64,000 bases of DNA from Sphingomonadales bacterium UBA2369 (GCA_002344055.1 DDTH01000002.1:69724-133723), one strand, 5' to 3'. Shown: positions 51,426 through 63,134, counted from the first letter of the stretch. Numbers and translations are program-made. The notes: generated from the sequence alone by a model not told the origin.

Positions 51426-51929
51426 ATGTTCGTCCCGATCTGGTTGCTGATCCTGCTCGGCATCGTCGTCCTGCTTTCGCTCGCCTGGGCGATCGCCGTC
51501 GCCCGCAGGCGCAATCCGCTGCCGTTTCCCGATCCCGGCTCGCGCATTTTCTGCGCCGCTTCGGCCGAGGCGAAGGAGGCGCTGGTCGTCTTGCTCGCAC
51601 GCTATGGCGTCCACGAGCGGTTCCAGTTCGATTCCAGCGGGATACGCCGTTCGATCATGTGGGACGGCACGATCATCAACGTGCCACCGCCCGATTCCTT
51701 TGAGAAGCTGGGGCCGCACGCCGCCGCCATCGGTCTCGTCGCGGCCGATCCGGTGGCGAGCGCCAACGAAGCGGCCGCGTTCCTGCGTGAGCGCGGCTAC
51801 GAAGCCGAGGTTGTCCTGGACGTCGAACCGGAGCTCCCGATCGCCTTCGTCCGCACCAACGCCTTCGTCGGCACCGCGCTCAATTTCCGCAAGCACCTCA
51901 TCCACATGCCCCGCCCCGGCAAGCGCTGA
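51426..51929 (+). CDS. Membrane-anchored protein of unknown function
   Basis: 167 residues. One N-terminal helix (VPIWLLILLGIVVLLSLAWAIAVA) and then a soluble domain of about 135 residues containing SAEAKEALVVLLARYGVHERFQFDSSGIRRSIMWDGT (about 46-82) and a PELPIAFVRTNAFVGTALNFRKH end. GAGGGGG precedes the ATG. Not a family I recognise. It follows tRNA-Pro by 27 bp. Confidence 0.7.
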   Translation: MFVPIWLLILLGIVVLLSLAWAIAVARRRNPLPFPDPGSRIFCAASAEAKEALVVLLARYGVHERFQFDSSGIRRSIMWDGTIINVPPPDSFEKLGPHAAAIGLVAADPVASANEAAAFLRERGYEAEVVLDVEPELPIAFVRTNAFVGTALNFRKHLIHMPRPGKR

Positions 51930-52005
51930 CGCGGCACCGCGCGGATTGCGTCACCGCGCCGCACCCCGCATGGACAAGCGGATGAGTCGTCTTCCGGAGT
52001 GTTCG

Positions 52006-54072
52006 ATGCGCCGCCTGACCCCCTTCCTGCTCGCCACCCTCGTTTTCCCCGCCGCCGCTTTTGCGAAGGAAGGGATGTGGACCTTCGACAATTTCCCGAT
52101 TCAACAGGCCAACGCCGATCTCGGCACGCGCATCGACCAGGCCTGGCTGGACCGTGTCCGCCTCGCCTCCGTGCGGCTCGGCGGCGCCTCGGGCGGGCTG
52201 GTGAGCGGCGAGGGTCTGGTCTTCACCAACGAACATGTCGCGGCGGGCTGCGTGCAGAACCTCTCCACGCCTGAGCGCAATTACGTCGCCAACGGCTTCA
52301 CCCCCGCGTCGCGCGCCGGGGAATTGCGCTGCCCGGGCATGGTGGCGGAAATCCTGACCGAGATCAGCGACGTGACCCAGCGCATGCAGGCGGCCGGCGC
52401 GGGCCTTGAGGGCGAAGCCTTCACCCGCGCCCGGGATGCCGAGGCCGGGCGGATCGAGAGCGAGGCGTGCGGCGCCGACCGCGCCCGCCGCTGCCAGGTC
52501 GTCACACTCTATCGGGGCGGGCAGTTCAAGCTCTACACCTACAAGCGTTACACCGATGTGCGCCTGGTCTTCGCGCCCGAGCATCGCGCCTCGGCCTTTG
52601 GCGGCGATCTCGACAATTTCAGCTTCCCGCGCTTCGCCATCGATGGCGCCTTCGTGCGCCTCTACGAGAATGACCGCCCGGCGGCGACGCCCAATCATCT
52701 GCGCTGGAACCCCGCCCCGCCCCGCGCCGATCAGCCGGTCTTCCTCTCGGGCAGCCCCGGCGCCACGCAGCGCCTCCTGACCCAGGACCAGCTGCGCACC
52801 GTCGCCGAAGTCGCTATGCCGCTGGAGCAGCAACTCCGCGCCGAACTGCGCGGCCGCCTGCTCGCTTTCTCCGCCGTCTCGCCCGAAAACGCCTTCCAGG
52901 CGCAGGGGCCGCTCGGCGGCATCGAAAATAATTACAAGCGCAATTGGGGCCGCCAGCAGGCGCTGATCGACGCCCGCTTCATGGCGGGCCGCGCCGCCGC
53001 CGAGGCCGAGTTCCGCCAGCGCGTCGCCGGCAATGCCGAGCTGGCACGCGAGATTGGCGATCCCTGGGCCGAACTGGCCGGCGTGCAGCCCGCTCTGCGC
53101 CGCCTCTACCCGGCTTACTACCTGCTCGAAGGCACTGCGGGCGGCGGCTCGCAATTGTACGGCTATGCGCGCGACCTGGTCCGCGGCGCGCAAGAAAGGC
53201 CGAAGCCGAGTGGCGAGCGTCTGCCCGAATATGGCGACGCGCGCCTGGCCCAGGTCGAGAACCGCCTGACCGCCGAACCGCCCGTCTATCCGGCGGTGGA
53301 CGAGGTTCAGCTCGCCTGGTGGCTCAGCAAGACGCGCGAGATCCTGACCGTGGACGATCCGCGTATCCGCGCCCTGCTCGGCAACGAATCCCCCGAAGCG
53401 CTCGCCCGCCGCCTCGCCACCGGCACCCGCCTCGGCGATCCCGCAGTGCGCCGCCAGCTCTGGGAAGGCGGCCTCGCCGCTGTCCAGGCGTCGGACGATC
53501 CGCTGATCCGCTTCCTCCTCGCCATCCAGGACATCACCCGCGACGCGCGCAGCGCCTATGAAGGCGAAGTGCAGGCACCCACCGACCGCGCCAGCGAAAA
53601 GCTCGCCCGCGCCCGCTTCGCGGTTTACGGCACCAGCCTCTATCCGGACGCGACCGGCACCTTGCGCCTCACCTACGGCCGCCTGGAGGGCTGGACGCAT
53701 GAGGGCCGGACGGTCCCCTACGCCACGAATTTCGCCGGCCTGTGGGACCGCGCGACCGGCGCCGAACCGTTCGACCTCGCCCCCCGCCTCGCCGCCGCCC
53801 GTAGCCGCATCCCCGCCAACACGATCCTGGATGTCGCGGCGAGCACCGACACGATCGGCGGCTCCTCCGGCTCCCCGGCGGTCAATGCCGAGGGCGAGAT
53901 TATCGGCGCGAATTTCGATTCCACCGTGCTGACCCAGCGCAACGCCTATGGCTACGACCCGGCAGTGAACCGCAGCGTGCTGGTCACGGCCGCCGCCGTC
54001 ACCGCGGCCCTGCGCCACGCCTACGGGATGGACTGGCTGCTGACCGAGCTGGGCGCAAACCGGCGCCGTTGA
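52006..54072 (+). CDS. S46-family dipeptidyl-peptidase (DPP7/DPP11-like)
   Basis: 688 residues. CGGAG before the ATG and a signal peptide ending AAFA decide the start. The chymotrypsin-like domain holds the triad: His77 in FTNEHVAAGC, Asp203 in FGGDLDNFSFPRF and Ser621 in IGGSSGSPAVN; a helical S46 insert lies between. Residue 639, 18 after the serine, is Ser; it is Gly in DPP7 and Arg in DPP11, so the side-chain preference is not predictable. Releases dipeptides from the N-terminus in the periplasm. Confidence 0.92.
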   Translation: MRRLTPFLLATLVFPAAAFAKEGMWTFDNFPIQQANADLGTRIDQAWLDRVRLASVRLGGASGGLVSGEGLVFTNEHVAAGCVQNLSTPERNYVANGFTPASRAGELRCPGMVAEILTEISDVTQRMQAAGAGLEGEAFTRARDAEAGRIESEACGADRARRCQVVTLYRGGQFKLYTYKRYTDVRLVFAPEHRASAFGGDLDNFSFPRFAIDGAFVRLYENDRPAATPNHLRWNPAPPRADQPVFLSGSPGATQRLLTQDQLRTVAEVAMPLEQQLRAELRGRLLAFSAVSPENAFQAQGPLGGIENNYKRNWGRQQALIDARFMAGRAAAEAEFRQRVAGNAELAREIGDPWAELAGVQPALRRLYPAYYLLEGTAGGGSQLYGYARDLVRGAQERPKPSGERLPEYGDARLAQVENRLTAEPPVYPAVDEVQLAWWLSKTREILTVDDPRIRALLGNESPEALARRLATGTRLGDPAVRRQLWEGGLAAVQASDDPLIRFLLAIQDITRDARSAYEGEVQAPTDRASEKLARARFAVYGTSLYPDATGTLRLTYGRLEGWTHEGRTVPYATNFAGLWDRATGAEPFDLAPRLAAARSRIPANTILDVAASTDTIGGSSGSPAVNAEGEIIGANFDSTVLTQRNAYGYDPAVNRSVLVTAAAVTAALRHAYGMDWLLTELGANRRR

Positions 54073-54083
54073 CCCGGCTTGGC

Positions 54084-54422
54084 CTAGCGAAACGGGTACC
54101 AGAACCGCCCGAGCACACCGCCCAGTCCCGCGACCAGCATGCCCCCGATCGCGGCGAACCCGCCGACGCGCTCAAGCCAGCGCATCGGATTCGCTTCCTG
54201 CAGCGCCACCGGATTGTAATGACCCGGCCGCAGGTCGGGCGTCGGCGCGGTGAGACCGGAAAGCTGGACCAGCAGCAGCCCGACGACAAAGAGACCGAGC
54301 CCGCCGAAGATCATCGTCCCGACGATCCTCCTTTGCGACACGCCGCGCCGCCGCAGATAGATGAAGATGGGCGACAGGATGATCAGCACGATCAACCCGC
54401 CGAGGAATACTTCCGACCGCAT
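54084..54422 (-). CDS. Small membrane protein, tandem paralogue A
   Basis: 112 residues. GGGGAAG lies before the ATG. Three hydrophobic helices; a cytoplasmic LRRRGVSQRRIVGTM loop and a C-terminal WLERVGGFAAIGGMLVAGL...GRFWYPFR. It aligns along its length with the gene at 54498-54776, with an extra PTPDLRPGHYNPVALQEAN loop. Function unknown. Confidence 0.7.
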   Translation of the reverse strand: MRSEVFLGGLIVLIILSPIFIYLRRRGVSQRRIVGTMIFGGLGLFVVGLLLVQLSGLTAPTPDLRPGHYNPVALQEANPMRWLERVGGFAAIGGMLVAGLGGVLGRFWYPFR

Positions 54423-54497
54423 GTCCGCTTCCCCTTCGCTTTCCTGCAGAAGGCGCAACCGGCCCGGCTTTGGGGCCAGGCAAAATGCGGCGCGGCG

Positions 54498-54776
54498 CTA
54501 ATTTTGTGGCGCGACCCGGAAGCGCCAGAGCCAGCTGCCCAGAACAATCGTGGCCAGGCCCCCGAAAGCAGCATAGCCGCCCGCTTGTTCAAGCCAGTCC
54601 CCAGCCAGGCCGCCAAACTGCGCCGCCGCAGCGCCGGCGGCGAACAGGATCACCCCGCCCCAGATCATGACATCGGCCATCCTCCGCCACGTGACGCCCC
54701 GGCGGCGCAGCAAAATGACGATCGGCGACCAGAGAACCAGCGCGATCACGCCCGCAATCACCCATTCCAGCCACAT
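54498..54776 (-). CDS. Small membrane protein, tandem paralogue B
   Basis: 92 residues, with GGGAGG close to the ATG. Same plan as its neighbour: helix, LRRRGVTWRRMADVMIWGG loop, helix, then WLEQAGGYAAFGGLATIVLGSWLWRF. The shared LRRRGV--RR and WLE-GG-AA-GG motifs are the only clue; no known family. Upstream of the first gene in the pair; diverges from gyrA. Confidence 0.7.
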   Translation of the reverse strand: MWLEWVIAGVIALVLWSPIVILLRRRGVTWRRMADVMIWGGVILFAAGAAAAQFGGLAGDWLEQAGGYAAFGGLATIVLGSWLWRFRVAPQN

Positions 54777-54849
54777 GCCCGCCTCCCGCTCCCGTTTCGG
54801 CAGGAAGGCGAAAGCCGGGTGGATTTGGGGTCAGCGGACACGCGCTTCC

Positions 54850-54873
54850 CGCGCGCACACGCGTACGCGCGCG
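54850..54873. other. 24-bp alternating purine-pyrimidine tract upstream of gyrA
   Basis: Every base from 54850 to 54873 alternates pyrimidine/purine, mostly CG with two CA steps and one TA step, and the tract is largely self-complementary around GCGTACGC. Such DNA flips to the Z form under negative supercoiling. It ends 4 bp before the -35 of the predicted gyrA promoter. Confidence 0.7.
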
Positions 54874-54877
54874 AGGG

Positions 54878-54906
54878 GTGACATCCCCGCGCCCAACCGC
54901 TACATC
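54878..54906 (+). promoter_or_regulatory. Candidate gyrA promoter
   Basis: GTGACA (54878-54883), 17 bp, TACATC (54901-54906), with a leader of about 32 nt to the TTG start. Confidence 0.45.
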
Positions 54907-54943
54907 GGTCACACATCCGTCACACCCACCGAAAGCGTAGATT

Positions 54944-57700
<2,757 letters not shown>

Positions 57701-57709
57701 GCGACAACA

Positions 57710-57855
57710 CTCCCCTCCCTGACAAGGAAGGGGCCGGGGGTGGGTGCGCGCGTCCGCGCGCCCAAAAGACTTCACCGATGCATCAGCGCTGACCGAGGCA
57801 TCGAGCCTCGCTCATCGCTCAACCCACCCCTACCCCTCCCTGGCAGGGAGGGGAG
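57710..57855. repeat. Large compound inverted repeat after gyrA
   Basis: The left arm (57710-57751) and right arm (57821-57855) are complementary, each beginning or ending with CTCCCCTCCCTG / CAGGGAGGGGAG and carrying ACCCACCCC-type sequence. Each arm can also fold on itself. The middle 70 bp hold a short CGCGCGTCCGCGCG palindrome and no gene. Probably a mobile intergenic element rather than a simple terminator. Confidence 0.65.
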
Positions 57856-58065
57856 TTCGATGCGGGACGGCTATGTCAGGCATTTTCCTACTACAATCGG
57901 ATCAGCTAAACTCCCCGCGTGTCAGCAATCCGGCCCCTCCTCGCGAACCCAATCGCCCCAAAATCGGCCGAAAAGCCGTCACTGAAAACAAACGATTTTC
58001 TCGCCCGTTTATGGGGAAGTTTGGCTACTTTGAACTTTCCAGCCGGAAGGTTCCAAACCACCTGT

Positions 58066-58152
58066 CGTCACCCCGGACTTGATCCGGGGCCTGCCTTCCT
58101 TTCTACGGTTGCCCGACAAGAAGGCGGATGCCGGGTCAAGTCCGGCATGACG
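58066..58152. repeat. REP-like inverted repeat abutting a protease gene
   Basis: Arms start CGTCACCCCGGACTTGATCC and end complementary GGTCAAGTCCGGCATGACG. It is a second repeat class, unlike copies 1 and 2 elsewhere. The right end is 9 bp before the ATG at 58162. The rest of the 57701-58161 gap shows no gene; 57900-58060 holds a low-GC stretch I cannot explain. Confidence 0.7.
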
Positions 58153-58161
58153 GGGTTTAAG

Positions 58162-59661
58162 ATGTCGCGACTACTTCTGATTCTGCTGGCGCTGTTCGCC
58201 ATCACCGCCCCCGCGCGCGCCCAATCCGACGACATTTCCGCCGCCAGCCGGAGCGTCGTGCGCGTCGCCGTCGCCAAGTTCGAGGGTGAGCAGATCGTCG
58301 ATTTCGGCCACGGCACCGGCTTCGCGATCGGGCCGAACCGGATCGTCACCAACGCCCATGTCGTCGCGCTGGCCGTATCGGACCCGCAGAATGTCCGCAT
58401 CGGCGTGATCCCGGCCGAGGGCAGTCCGCCGACCCGCGCGCGGATCATTGCCGTCGATCCCGCCCGCGACCTCGCCGTGCTGCAGCTTGAGGAGGGATCT
58501 CTCCCCGCCGCGACTTTGTTCACCGGCCGCCTGTCGCCGGGGGAGACTGTCGCCTCGCTGGGCTATCCCGGCAATGTCGACATGGCGACGGCGCAATCGC
58601 CGGAAGACATGCTCCAGCCCCGCCCGCCCAGCCGCTCGATGGGCAATTATTCCGACACCCGCAATTCGCCCGCCGGCCCGGCTCTGGTCCACACTGCCGA
58701 TATCGCTCGCGGCAATAGCGGCGGGCCGCTGGTCGATGCCTGCGGCCGGGTGGTCGGCGTGAATGTCGCCATCACCAACAATGAATCGGGGGATTCGACC
58801 TTCGGTTTCGCCATCCCGGTCGCGTCGGTCACCGCCTTCCTTCGCGAAGCGAACATCCAGGCCCGCGCCAATGCCGCGCCCTGCATCAGCGCCGAAGCGC
58901 GGGACCGGACGGAGGCGATGCGGCTCGACAAGGAGCAGCGTGATCGCGCCCAGGACGAAGCCAATCGCGTCCGCGAGGCCGATGCACAGCGCGCGCAGGC
59001 GCTGATCGCGATCGAGGAAGCGCGCGAGACCCGGCTCTATGTCGCTCTGTTTCTGCTCGTGCTGGCGCTTGGCGCGGGGGGCGCGGCGGGTGTCTTCGTG
59101 GTCAAGAATCTGAACCCGCCGGCCATCGCCGCGGGCATCGGCGCGCTGATTTTCCTGATCGCCTCCGCGGTTACCTTCATGACCCGGCCGAGCCGCGATC
59201 TCGCCGCGCTGGACGAACAGCCCAAGCAGGAAGCCGCCGCCGCCAGCCGTTTCGCCGGCGAAAATGTCTGCCGCCTGGAGCCCGAGCGCAGCCGCGTGAC
59301 CGTCTCCGACGAAATGATGGTGGAGCTGCGCTGGGCCGATAATGGCTGCGTCAATGAGGCGACCCAATATGCGCGCGACGGCAATGTCTGGCGCCGCGTG
59401 CTGGTGCCGAACCAGGAGCAGACCGTCACTGTCGCCGATTTTAACGCCGGGTCGGGCGAATATGTCGTCAGCCGCTATCTGCTGAGCGCGCGGGCGATGC
59501 AGGAGGCGCGGCGCCTGCGTGCCCAGGTCGAGCAGAAATCCTGCACCGCCGACGCGGAGGCGCGGCTCAGGATGGAGGACCAGCAGCGCAACCTCGTCCA
59601 GGCCCTGCCCTCGCGCCCGAACGAGCGCCTCGTCTATCGCTGCGAGCCGACGGGAAGCTGA
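58162..59661 (+). CDS. Exported trypsin-like (S1C) protease with two membrane helices
   Basis: 499 residues. Signal peptide (1-21), serine protease domain with His66 (TNAHVV), Asp103 (DPARDLAVLQ) and Ser186 (RGNSGGPL), a helical Glu/Arg-rich linker (about 250-285), two transmembrane helices (about 290-345) and a C-terminal soluble domain with four cysteines. No PDZ domain follows, unlike DegP. The helices place the protease domain and the tail on the same side of the membrane. No strong ribosome site is seen; the repeat ends 9 bp upstream. Confidence 0.85.
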   Translation: MSRLLLILLALFAITAPARAQSDDISAASRSVVRVAVAKFEGEQIVDFGHGTGFAIGPNRIVTNAHVVALAVSDPQNVRIGVIPAEGSPPTRARIIAVDPARDLAVLQLEEGSLPAATLFTGRLSPGETVASLGYPGNVDMATAQSPEDMLQPRPPSRSMGNYSDTRNSPAGPALVHTADIARGNSGGPLVDACGRVVGVNVAITNNESGDSTFGFAIPVASVTAFLREANIQARANAAPCISAEARDRTEAMRLDKEQRDRAQDEANRVREADAQRAQALIAIEEARETRLYVALFLLVLALGAGGAAGVFVVKNLNPPAIAAGIGALIFLIASAVTFMTRPSRDLAALDEQPKQEAAAASRFAGENVCRLEPERSRVTVSDEMMVELRWADNGCVNEATQYARDGNVWRRVLVPNQEQTVTVADFNAGSGEYVVSRYLLSARAMQEARRLRAQVEQKSCTADAEARLRMEDQQRNLVQALPSRPNERLVYRCEPTGS

Positions 59662-59719
59662 GCCTCTTTCCGGCGGGGCGCCGACCTTGCTAGTCTCCCC
59701 GGCGAACGGGAGAAAAAGC

Positions 59720-61303
59720 ATGATTCGCAGGCTTTTGATGCTGCTGGCGCTGGCCCTCGGCGGGACCGGGGTCGCCCATGCCCAGTGGAAGGAAGCCTCC
59801 ACCCGCAATTTCATCGTCTATAGCGACGGCGACGAAGCGAGCCTGCGCGCCTTCGCCGAGAAACTCGAACGGTTCGATTTCGTGCTGCGGCGCTATCACC
59901 GGGTTGAGGCACCGCCGAGCCCGAACCGCCTGCGCGTGTTCCTCGTCAACAATCAGAATGCGGTTGCCGCTCTTTACGGCGCTCCGGAATCCGGCGTCGC
60001 CGGCTATTATATCACGGATTCCCGCGGCATGATGATGATCGGCAGCCGCAACACGACCCGCATGGCGGGCGCGCGGCGGGCGGATCTCGAGACGCGCACT
60101 CTCGAATCCGAAACCGTGCTGCTGCACGAATATACCCATCATTTCATGTACCAGTATTTCCCGGCCACCTACCCTAGCTGGTATAGCGAGGGCTGGGCCG
60201 AATTCTGGGGCGCCACGCGCTTCGGTGCCAATGGTGAGGTCGAGGTGGGTCATCCCGCCGAGCATCGCTTCGCCACGTTTGAGGGAGGCCGCTGGCTCTC
60301 CATCACCAACATGCTGGAAGCGCAGAATTACGGACAGGTCCACGATATCGGTCTGCTCTACGCGCAAGGCTGGCTTATGGTCCGCTATGCATGGGAAAAT
60401 CCGGAGCGGCAGCGGCAGCTCCAGCAATATCTCACCCTCATCAATCGCGGCACCACCTACGCGGAGGCCGCACGTCAGGCGTTCGGCGATCTCGCCCGGC
60501 TAAACAGCGAGCTGCGCGCCTATTCCGGGCGGGGCCGTTTCAACGTGCTCGTCCTGCCCTTCCGCTCGATCGACACCGGACCGATCGAAATCCGCACCCT
60601 GGCCGGCGCTCAACAGGCGATGCTCCGTACCGAGATCGAGTTGAGCCAGGGTGTGTCGAACCGCGAATTTCCGGCCTTCGCGGCGCGCGTCCGCGACGAG
60701 GCGGCGCGCTTTCCCGACGATCCCTTCGCCCTCCGCCTCCTGGCCGAAGTGGAGCGGACCGCGGCCAACCCGCCGGCCGCGCAAGCCGCGGTCGACCGGC
60801 TTCTCTCCCGCGCACCGGACGATGCGCGCGGCCTGATGATGAAGGCGATGCTGGCGACGGACGCGTTGCGCGCCGCCGGTAACAATGCGGCGCAGGCCTG
60901 GACGGAGGCGCGGGCGCCGCTGGTGCGCGCGCTGGCGCTCGCGCCCAACGATCCGATCGTCCAGGAAGCCTATTATGACAGCTTCGCCCTGACGATGGCG
61001 ATCCCGCCCGAGGAAGCGCAGGCTGCGCTTTACCAGGCGATGGAACTGGCCCCGAGCGACGGCAGCCTGCGCCACAAGGTCGCAGCCGATTTCGAGCGGC
61101 GGGAAATGATTGCGGATGCGATCGCGATCATCCGGCCGGAAGCCTATCGCGTTCCCGACCGGTCGGACGAGACCGAGCGGGCGCGCGAACGCCGGCTGCG
61201 CCGCGAGGATCGCTACCGGCGGGCGGGCACGACGCGCACCGAATCGGCCCGCGAGATGCTCGACCGTCTGGTTCGCAGGCAGGAGGAAGCCGGGACCCGC
61301 TAG
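59720..61303 (+). CDS. Exported HExxH metallopeptidase with C-terminal TPR-like region
   Basis: 527 residues. GGGAG 7 nt before the ATG and a signal peptide ending VAHA. The zinc site is LLHEYTHHF (His136, Glu137, His140), with the third ligand in SWYSEGWAEFWG (Glu157), a gluzincin pattern resembling DUF1570-type proteins. From about residue 300 the sequence is helical repeats (FPDDPFALRLLAEVERTAANP; LAPNDPIVQEAYYDSFAL). The substrate is unknown. It follows the S1C protease by 58 bp on the same strand and may be cotranscribed. Confidence 0.85.
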   Translation: MIRRLLMLLALALGGTGVAHAQWKEASTRNFIVYSDGDEASLRAFAEKLERFDFVLRRYHRVEAPPSPNRLRVFLVNNQNAVAALYGAPESGVAGYYITDSRGMMMIGSRNTTRMAGARRADLETRTLESETVLLHEYTHHFMYQYFPATYPSWYSEGWAEFWGATRFGANGEVEVGHPAEHRFATFEGGRWLSITNMLEAQNYGQVHDIGLLYAQGWLMVRYAWENPERQRQLQQYLTLINRGTTYAEAARQAFGDLARLNSELRAYSGRGRFNVLVLPFRSIDTGPIEIRTLAGAQQAMLRTEIELSQGVSNREFPAFAARVRDEAARFPDDPFALRLLAEVERTAANPPAAQAAVDRLLSRAPDDARGLMMKAMLATDALRAAGNNAAQAWTEARAPLVRALALAPNDPIVQEAYYDSFALTMAIPPEEAQAALYQAMELAPSDGSLRHKVAADFERREMIADAIAIIRPEAYRVPDRSDETERARERRLRREDRYRRAGTTRTESAREMLDRLVRRQEEAGTR

Positions 61304-62373
61304 GGCTTGGCCCCTTCCCGCTCCAGCAGCTGCGCCTTGCGCTCAAGGCCATAGGCATAGCCGCCCAGCGTCCCGTCCGTACGGATCACGCGGTGACAGG
61401 GAATCAGCACCGCGACCGCATTGTCGCCATTGGCCGTCCCCGCTGCCCTGATCGCCGCAGGCCGCCCCACGGCGGCGGCGATCTGCGTGTAGGTCCGCGT
61501 CTCGCCCGCCGGGATGCGCTGCAACTCCCGCCACACCGCTTCCTGGAAGGCCGTGCCGCGCACGTCGAGCGGCAGATCGTGCGGCCGCTCCGGCCGGTTC
61601 ACTGCCTCGACCGTCCGCCGGACGAGGTCGGCCATGGCCGCCCCGCCATGCTCGATTACCGCCTTGGGAAAGCGCCGTGCGAGCACGCTTTCGTCCTCGT
61701 CGAAGGACAGCCGGCAAATTCCCTTGTCCGTCGCCGCGACCAGCATCAGTCCCAGATCGGTCGGCGCGGTCGCCCAGCGGATCGTCTCCCCGCGCCCGCC
61801 ATTGCGCCAGGCGGATGGCGTCATTCCAAGCCGCCCCTTCGCTTCGGCATAGAAGCGCGCCGGGCCGGAATAACCGGCATCATATATCGCGTCCGTGATG
61901 CGGCCGCTGTCCTTCAGCGCCGCCTCCGCCCGCTGCGCCCGCAACTGCCGGGCATAAGCCGCCGGTGTCACTCCGGTCGCACGCTTGAAGAGCCGGTGAA
62001 AGTGAAAAGGCGAATAGCCGCCAGCCTGCGCGAGCGCGTCCAGCGACGGCGGCTCCTCGGCCTGCTCCAGCAGGCGCAGCGCCTTGCCCACCGCTTCGGC
62101 GTCCCGCGCTACATCGTCGGGCAGGCAGCGCTTGCAGGCCCGCAGGCCGGTCGCTGCTGCCTCCGCGCTGGTGGCGAAGAAACGCACATTCTCCCGCTTC
62201 GGATGCCGCGCCGCGCAGGACGGCCGGCAATAGATACCGGTGGTCAGCACGCCGGTGACGAACGTCCCGTCCGCCGTCCGGTCCCGCGCCAGCACGGCAC
62301 GCCAGCAAGCGTCGGGGTCAGTGGCGGCGGTCATGGCCACTTCATGCGAGTCCAGCAAAGCGCGAGCAAGCAT
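61300..62373 (-). CDS. ada: Bifunctional alkylation-repair regulator/methyltransferase Ada
   Basis: 357 residues. The N-terminal domain has the zinc cysteines Cys49 and Cys53 (GIYCRPSC) and Cys80 and Cys83 (RACKRC), one of which accepts methyl from phosphotriesters. An AraC-type helix-turn-helix follows (about 105-185), then the O6-methylguanine domain with IPCHRVIR. Methylated Ada activates its own gene. GGAG lies 9 nt before this ATG; a later ATG (62334) is possible. Its stop and that of the metallopeptidase share the bases CTAG. Confidence 0.93.
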   Translation of the reverse strand: MLARALLDSHEVAMTAATDPDACWRAVLARDRTADGTFVTGVLTTGIYCRPSCAARHPKRENVRFFATSAEAAATGLRACKRCLPDDVARDAEAVGKALRLLEQAEEPPSLDALAQAGGYSPFHFHRLFKRATGVTPAAYARQLRAQRAEAALKDSGRITDAIYDAGYSGPARFYAEAKGRLGMTPSAWRNGGRGETIRWATAPTDLGLMLVAATDKGICRLSFDEDESVLARRFPKAVIEHGGAAMADLVRRTVEAVNRPERPHDLPLDVRGTAFQEAVWRELQRIPAGETRTYTQIAAAVGRPAAIRAAGTANGDNAVAVLIPCHRVIRTDGTLGGYAYGLERKAQLLEREGAKP

Positions 62374-62462
62374 CGATCATTCTCCAGGCTGATGGCCGCC
62401 GTTACAAGGAGCCGCGCCGCGCCCGCTTCCCGGCCCTTGCGGTCAAAGCCGCCCACCCCCGG

Positions 62463-62491
62463 TTGCATCGCTTCCGACTCCCTGCTAGCAG
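62463..62491 (+). promoter_or_regulatory. Candidate atp operon promoter
   Basis: TTGCAT (62463-62468), 17 bp, TAGCAG (62486-62491). Transcription would begin near 62498, just before the T-tailed hairpin. Confidence 0.4.
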
Positions 62492-62508
62492 CCCGCGCGA
62501 GGCCATCG

Positions 62509-62530
62509 GGGCGCTTTGGGCGCCCTTTTT
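62509..62530 (+). terminator. T-tailed hairpin in the atpH leader
   Basis: GGGCGC-TTTGG-GCGCCC followed by TTTTT, 39 nt before the atpH GTG. No plus-strand gene precedes it, so it would act as an attenuator or a 5' stabiliser. The stem is only 6 bp. Confidence 0.5.
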
Positions 62531-62568
62531 CATATGGCCAACATTCCTAGTTCGGAGCGACGACGCGC

Positions 62569-63123
62569 GTGGATCAGTCCAGCGGTATTCAGGCAAGTTT
62601 GGCAGGCCGCTACGCCCTCGCCCTGTTCGAACTGGCCCGTGAAGAAAAGAAGATCGATGCGGTGGCCGGGAGCCTCGCCACGCTGAAGGCAGCGCTGGCC
62701 GAGTCGGACGACTTTCGCGCACTGATCGCCTCACCTTTGGTCGGTCGCGAAGCGCAGGGCCGCTCCGCCGCGGCGGTGGCGGAAAGCCTCAAGCTCGATC
62801 CGCTTACGCGCAATTTCATCGGCGTGCTGGCCGGCAATGGCCGCCTGTCGAAGCTGCCGGACGTGATCCGCTCGTTCAACCTGCTGGCCGCGCGCCACCG
62901 GGGTGAATTGACCGCCGAGATCACTTCCGCCCGGCCGCTCGACGCGGGCCAGGTTGACGCCATCAAGCAGAATCTCCGTACCCGGATGGGCCGCGACATC
63001 GCCGTCGATCTCAATGTCGATCCCGCCATCCTCGGCGGTCTGGTCGTCAAGATTGGCAGCCAGATGATCGACAGCTCGATCCGCACCAAATTGAACTCCC
63101 TCGCGCACGCGATGAAAGGCTGA
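62569..63123 (+). CDS. atpH: ATP synthase F1 delta subunit
   Basis: 184 residues, GTG start. Opens SGIQASLAGRYALALFELA, then LAESDDFRALIASPLV, LAGNGRLSKLPDVI and a C-terminal DPAILGGLVVKIGSQMIDSSIRTKL, the OSCP/delta signature. It links F1 to the stator. First gene of the alphaproteobacterial F1 operon (atpHAGDC); atpA follows after 11 nt. Confidence 0.95.
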   Translation: MDQSSGIQASLAGRYALALFELAREEKKIDAVAGSLATLKAALAESDDFRALIASPLVGREAQGRSAAAVAESLKLDPLTRNFIGVLAGNGRLSKLPDVIRSFNLLAARHRGELTAEITSARPLDAGQVDAIKQNLRTRMGRDIAVDLNVDPAILGGLVVKIGSQMIDSSIRTKLNSLAHAMKG

Positions 63124-63134
63124 AGGCAAGCACA

